Positions 3,688-6,898 of a stretch of DNA of 6,898 nucleotides are shown here, in pieces. The notes beneath the pieces are model-generated. The model did not search any database and was not told the DNA's origin. It saw only the letters and a list, made by a program, of their open reading frames with translations. The translations under genes were made by a program, and so were the position numbers. Location: contig CAMOKK010000072.1 of assembly GCA_946617545.1 (NCBI GenBank), forward strand, positions 1 to 6,898, read 5' to 3'. The stretch is from an uncultured Bacteroidales bacterium (GTDB lineage: Bacteria; Bacteroidota; Bacteroidia; Bacteroidales; UBA932). The stretch's first letter is position 1; the number at the start of each line of letters is the position of its first letter.

Positions 3688-6636
3688 GCCGCCCATGGGC
3701 GGGCCGCCGGCGCCGGGACGAAAGTTTCCGCCGCCACGCCCGTCCCGGCCGCCGAAGCTGCCGAAGCGCCAGGTGAAGGAAAGCATCACATATCGGCCCA
3801 GGGTGTTGTTAAGGGTCTCCTGATAATAGTTGTCCGTAACGGCCACCTGCAGGTTCTTAGCCTGGTCCAGCAAGTCGTAGGCCCGCAGGGACAGCGTGGC
3901 CTGACGCTTGAACAGGGGCACGGAGACATTGGCGTTCCACACCAGCTGGGGATTCTGGGGCGTGGTGTAGCCGTTGTACCACTGGTAGTTGACCTCGGTT
4001 CCCAGCTCAATGCCCGTGGAGCCGATGGTCCACTTGACGGAGCCGCCCGCCCGGTTGTTGAAGGTGGCCGCCACGGCCGCCTGTACGGTGTACCAGGGCT
4101 TGCTCATGCGGGTGCGGCCGCTGGCGATGATTTCCAGGTAATCGTTGCGATAGGTAAAGCGGAGGTTGTCCATCACCGAAAGGCTGCGGGTAATATTGTC
4201 CACGAAACTCTGGGCCCACAGGCTGCCGTCACCCTCAAAATAATCCTGATGGAAGCCCTCATAGTCAAAATTGTCTCCAACCAGGTACTTGGTCATGTCC
4301 AGACTGGTTTTTCCCACGAAGTTGCCCGTCTTGGAATAGGAGATGTTGGCCGTGTTGGAAACGGAGAAGTTGGACTTGGCGATGGGCGAATTGAGCGTAA
4401 TCCGCACACTGCCGTTGTAGGTATTGTGACCGTTCACCGGGAAGGAGTACTGGCGGCCGTTCCCGTCGTACCAGGAGGCGTTGGTGATGGGGTTCTGCGT
4501 CATGCCGCCCTGGGCGTTGATGCGTAGGGTAAAGAAGGTTTCCTTGTTGGAGATTTCCCACTCGTTGCGGACGGAGTGCGTGAAATAGGGAGTCAGGTAG
4601 GGGTTGCCCAGGCTCATGGCCAGCGGGTTGGAATTGTCCAGCACCGGATTCAGCTGACTGGTGGAAGGCTGGGCGGTGCGGCCGAAGTAGAAAAGACGCA
4701 CGTTGGAATGGTCGTTGAAATCGTAGAACAGCATGGCCCGGGGGGCAAAATTCCAGCGCTTGTCCGTATATTCTTTCCCGTTGGTATAATTATAGGTATT
4801 GGTGGGAATGGCCGATGCACCCAGCTGGGCCCGCAGGCCTTCGCCCTGGTACATGAATGCCGCGCCGATGTTGTGGTTCAGGTTGCGGTTCACCACGTTG
4901 TTGGTGTAACTGGCATCCAAAGCCTCTCCCTGGGCCGTGTAAGGCAGGGCGCCCATTCCCAGCGCAAAGGGATCCCTACCCCAGTCGAAAGCGCCGCTGT
5001 TGTATACCAGCTTCTCCGTCTCGGACCGGGTATAGTTGATATTGTAACTGCCTTCCATGTAGAAGTTTCCGCCTAAGGGTTCCGTATAGACCAGACGGGC
5101 GCCCACGTTGCGGCTCTTGCTGCTCTGGTCTATGCGCTGGTTCACCAGGGTGGTGACGCCGGGCTCTCCGGTATCCGTATATTGGGAATTGGTAAGCGAC
5201 TGGTTATAGCCGTTCAGGAAGTTGTTGGAGAGTCTCCAGGTAAGGTTTACCGACAGCGTGCGGCCGGGCATGCCCAGGCGCTGGCGGAAAAGGAGGAAGC
5301 CGTTTGTGCTCCAGTTGCGGTTGTTGCCGCTGTTGTTGGTGAAACCGTCGTTGGTGTTGGTGAGGCTTCCGTCCTTGGCCTTGGTGTCCGTATCGAAGAT
5401 GCTTTGCTGGACATAGTTTCCGCGGCCGAAGTTGAACTGGGGCTGGAAAAGGATGGAGGTATTCTCGGAGAATTTGTGCTCCAGCCGCATGCCGAAGCGG
5501 TGGCCGTCCGTGAAAGTGCGGCTTTTTCCGTCCGTATCCGAAATGAGCGAAGTTCCGTCATCCCGGTACGTCTCCTTGCGGGTGGTCTGGAGGACGTCAC
5601 GGATGGAGCCGTTGTACAAGTAATTGCCACCCAGCTGCATCTTCTTGTCCAGAAGGTCGAAGTTGGCGTTGGCTCCGCCCATCCAGGTGGTGTTGATGCC
5701 GTTGTTGCCGCCACCGCCGCCAAACCTGCCGCCACCGCCCATCATGCCGCCCATCATGTTGCCGCTGAGGTCGTTGAAACCTCGGTTGTTGGTATTGTTG
5801 GCATTCAGGATAACGCTGATCTGGCTGTCATCCGTAAATCGGCCTCCCATGAAGGCACCCTGCCAGCGCCAGTCGCCGGCGGCATCCTTGGAGGAGGGAA
5901 TGTCGTGACCGCCGCCGGCCATGGCGTTTCCGAACACGCCGTTCATCATGCCCTTGCGGACGCTGAGGTCTATCACCGTCTCGTCCTCTCCGTCGTCGAT
6001 GCCGGTGAATTCGGCCTGCTCGCTCTTCTTTTTCACCACCTTCACTTTATCGATGAGCTTGGCGGGGATGTTCTTGGAGGCCAGCTGGGGGTCGTCCAGG
6101 AAGAAGGTCTTTCCGTCGATGGTAATCTTGGTGATGGTTTCACCGTTGGCCGTGATGGAGCCGTCTTCGTTCACCTCCACGCCGGGAAGCTTCTTCAGGA
6201 GGTCCTCCAGCATGTTGTCGTCGGAGATCTTGAAGGAGGAGGCATTGTACTCCACCGTATCTTTCTTGATGAGGATGGGATTGCCCACGGCGCTCACCGA
6301 GGCGGCATCCAGCACCTGCTGGTCCGGCTCCATCTTGACGATGCCCAGGGCCGCATCGGCCTTGAGCTCCAATTTCTGCTCATACGCCTTGTAGCCCATC
6401 AGCTCCGCCTTGAGGGTGTAAGCTCCGGCCTTAACCTTTTCCAGCACAGCCTTTCCGTCAGAGCCGGAAAGGGTATACTTGGCCTGGCCCTTGGCAGGCG
6501 TCACGGAAACCGTAGCAAAACCCACGGGCTCGCCGTTGGAGGCGTCCTGCAACTGGAGGGTAATCTTGTAATTCTGGGCACTCAGGATGAGGCCTGCAAA
6601 GAGGCCCGCAAAGGCCAGCAGCACTTTTCTAACCAT
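3664..6636 (-). CDS. Large outer-membrane beta-barrel protein, TonB-dependent receptor-like
   Basis: The 990-residue product has a signal peptide (1-20, cleavage expected at LSA/Q), a carboxypeptidase-regulatory-like beta-sandwich (~21-105, with GAYTLKAELMGYKAY), a plug-like segment (~118-225, including LLKKLPGVEV and ITIDGKTFF) and a long beta-rich barrel (~226-958) full of aromatic, Asn and Gly residues, ending in RYVMLSFTWRF. This matches the Bacteroidota outer-membrane beta-barrel families related to SusC/TonB receptors. No TonB box or SusD partner is visible, so the substrate is unknown. Two oddities: a Met/Gly-rich insertion at 294-310 (bases 5707-5757), and a 32-residue Gly/Arg tail after the last barrel strand (959-990, bases 3667-3762). 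The ATG at 6636 is preferred over a GTG at 6657 because it starts the signal peptide and follows A/T-rich DNA. The gene lies downstream of ruvC in the same direction and converges on rluD. Confidence 0.88.
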   Translation of the reverse strand: MVRKVLLAFAGLFAGLILSAQNYKITLQLQDASNGEPVGFATVSVTPAKGQAKYTLSGSDGKAVLEKVKAGAYTLKAELMGYKAYEQKLELKADAALGIVKMEPDQQVLDAASVSAVGNPILIKKDTVEYNASSFKISDDNMLEDLLKKLPGVEVNEDGSITANGETITKITIDGKTFFLDDPQLASKNIPAKLIDKVKVVKKKSEQAEFTGIDDGEDETVIDLSVRKGMMNGVFGNAMAGGGHDIPSSKDAAGDWRWQGAFMGGRFTDDSQISVILNANNTNNRGFNDLSGNMMGGMMGGGGRFGGGGGNNGINTTWMGGANANFDLLDKKMQLGGNYLYNGSIRDVLQTTRKETYRDDGTSLISDTDGKSRTFTDGHRFGMRLEHKFSENTSILFQPQFNFGRGNYVQQSIFDTDTKAKDGSLTNTNDGFTNNSGNNRNWSTNGFLLFRQRLGMPGRTLSVNLTWRLSNNFLNGYNQSLTNSQYTDTGEPGVTTLVNQRIDQSSKSRNVGARLVYTEPLGGNFYMEGSYNINYTRSETEKLVYNSGAFDWGRDPFALGMGALPYTAQGEALDASYTNNVVNRNLNHNIGAAFMYQGEGLRAQLGASAIPTNTYNYTNGKEYTDKRWNFAPRAMLFYDFNDHSNVRLFYFGRTAQPSTSQLNPVLDNSNPLAMSLGNPYLTPYFTHSVRNEWEISNKETFFTLRINAQGGMTQNPITNASWYDGNGRQYSFPVNGHNTYNGSVRITLNSPIAKSNFSVSNTANISYSKTGNFVGKTSLDMTKYLVGDNFDYEGFHQDYFEGDGSLWAQSFVDNITRSLSVMDNLRFTYRNDYLEIIASGRTRMSKPWYTVQAAVAATFNNRAGGSVKWTIGSTGIELGTEVNYQWYNGYTTPQNPQLVWNANVSVPLFKRQATLSLRAYDLLDQAKNLQVAVTDNYYQETLNNTLGRYVMLSFTWRFGSFGGRDGRGGGNFRPGAGGPPMGGGFGGRRF

Positions 6637-6703
6637 ATATATTTTCAAGCAATACACTACTTTGACACCATCCCGGCGGCAAGGTTTAAAAAAATTTTAA
6701 AAA
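6637..6703 (-). promoter_or_regulatory. A/T-rich spacer between ruvC and the barrel gene, likely promoter region
   Basis: This 67-bp gap should hold the barrel gene's promoter if it is not co-transcribed with ruvC. It contains an all-A/T inverted repeat, TTTAAAA (6685-6691) and TTTTAAA (6695-6701), just after the ruvC stop; with no G/C stem it is not a convincing intrinsic terminator and could instead act as an UP-like or flexible element. A weak promoter candidate on the minus strand is CTTG (6680-6683), then 20 bp, then TAGTGTAT (6652-6659), which fits the TTTG / TAnnTTTG pattern only poorly. The bases just before the ATG (TTGAAAATATAT) are A/T-rich, as usual for Bacteroidota starts that do not use a Shine-Dalgarno sequence. 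Confidence 0.4.
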
Positions 6704-6898
6704 TTATGCAATCCGCTCCGGATGGTCTTTGAGAAACTGCTCCCATCCCCCTTTTCCACGGGCCGATTTCAGCGGAGACGAGGTCTCATAGAAATGGCAG
6801 AGGGCGATGGCCAGGGCATCCGTAGCATCCAGGTGCTTGGCTTCCAGCCGGACGTCCAGCGTCTTTTCCAGCATCAGCTGCACCTGTTCCTTGGAGGC
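6704..6898 (-). CDS. ruvC: RuvC Holliday junction resolvase, C-terminal part
   Basis: RuvC cuts Holliday junctions symmetrically, working with the RuvAB branch-migration complex. Only the last 64 codons lie in the window; the gene continues past the right edge. The fragment starts SKEQVQLMLEK, which matches the family's KxQVQxMV helix, and then has LDATDALAIALCHF, equivalent to the E. coli segment ADAADALAIAITHCH. This contains the two conserved catalytic aspartates of the C-terminal active-site helix, here at bases 6827-6829 and 6818-6820. The tail ends in KDHPERIA followed by TAA at 6704-6706. The frame is open to the window edge and nothing suggests that it is broken. Confidence 0.88.
   Translation of the reverse strand, partial: ASKEQVQLMLEKTLDVRLEAKHLDATDALAIALCHFYETSSPLKSARGKGGWEQFLKDHPERIA

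Noticed and set aside
3637..4527. 296-codon plus-strand open frame across the rluD end and the barrel gene
   Set aside because: Antisense shadow of the barrel gene's 3' half; starts inside rluD in another frame.
5182..6732. 516-codon plus-strand open frame opposite the barrel gene
   Set aside because: It is antisense to a well-supported barrel gene with signal peptide and domains; its length follows from GC-rich codon use on the other strand, and its translation has low-complexity Gly/Val/His content with no recognisable domain.

Overview
The window looks like a chromosomal segment of a fairly GC-rich member of the Bacteroidota, probably order Bacteroidales. The reasons are: the starts lack a clear Shine-Dalgarno sequence and are preceded by A/T-rich DNA; a perfect TAnnTTTG box (the Bacteroidota -7 promoter motif) lies in front of lnt; a three-PASTA membrane protein is followed directly by an RluD-type pseudouridine synthase; and there is a very large outer-membrane beta-barrel protein with a carboxypeptidase-regulatory-like N-terminal domain and Gly-rich tail, a family typical of this phylum. 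I do not assign a genus.

Layout, left to right. Positions 1-200 carry no convincing gene but hold a 112-bp imperfect palindrome (31-142) with MITE-like traits, then a 24-bp stretch (181-204) that matches the 3' end of the large barrel gene. Next is lnt on the minus strand (1802 down to 201), for apolipoprotein N-acyltransferase. A 60-bp divergent intergenic region with an inverted repeat separates it from a plus-strand pair: a PASTA protein (1863-2660) and rluD (2657-3667), which overlap by 4 bp (ATGA). rluD meets the 990-residue barrel gene (minus strand, 6636 down to 3664) tail to tail, with interlocked stop codons. After a 67-bp A/T-rich spacer comes the 3' end of ruvC (minus strand, 6704 to the right edge), encoding the Holliday junction resolvase.

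Functionally this is mostly core housekeeping: lipoprotein maturation (Lnt), probable peptidoglycan or division-related sensing (PASTA), 23S rRNA modification (RluD), DNA recombination (RuvC), and one surface protein of unknown substrate. The most unusual signal is that lnt and rluD, at opposite ends of a ~3.5-kb block, both end in the same way: each stop codon interlocks with the stop codon of a Gly-Phe-Gly-Gly-Arg-Arg-Phe-stop reading frame on the opposite strand. At rluD that frame belongs to an intact gene. At lnt only seven codons and the stop survive, next to the palindromic element. This suggests that a second, paralogous barrel gene once converged on lnt and was lost or rearranged. I saw no complete undescribed defence or mobile system.
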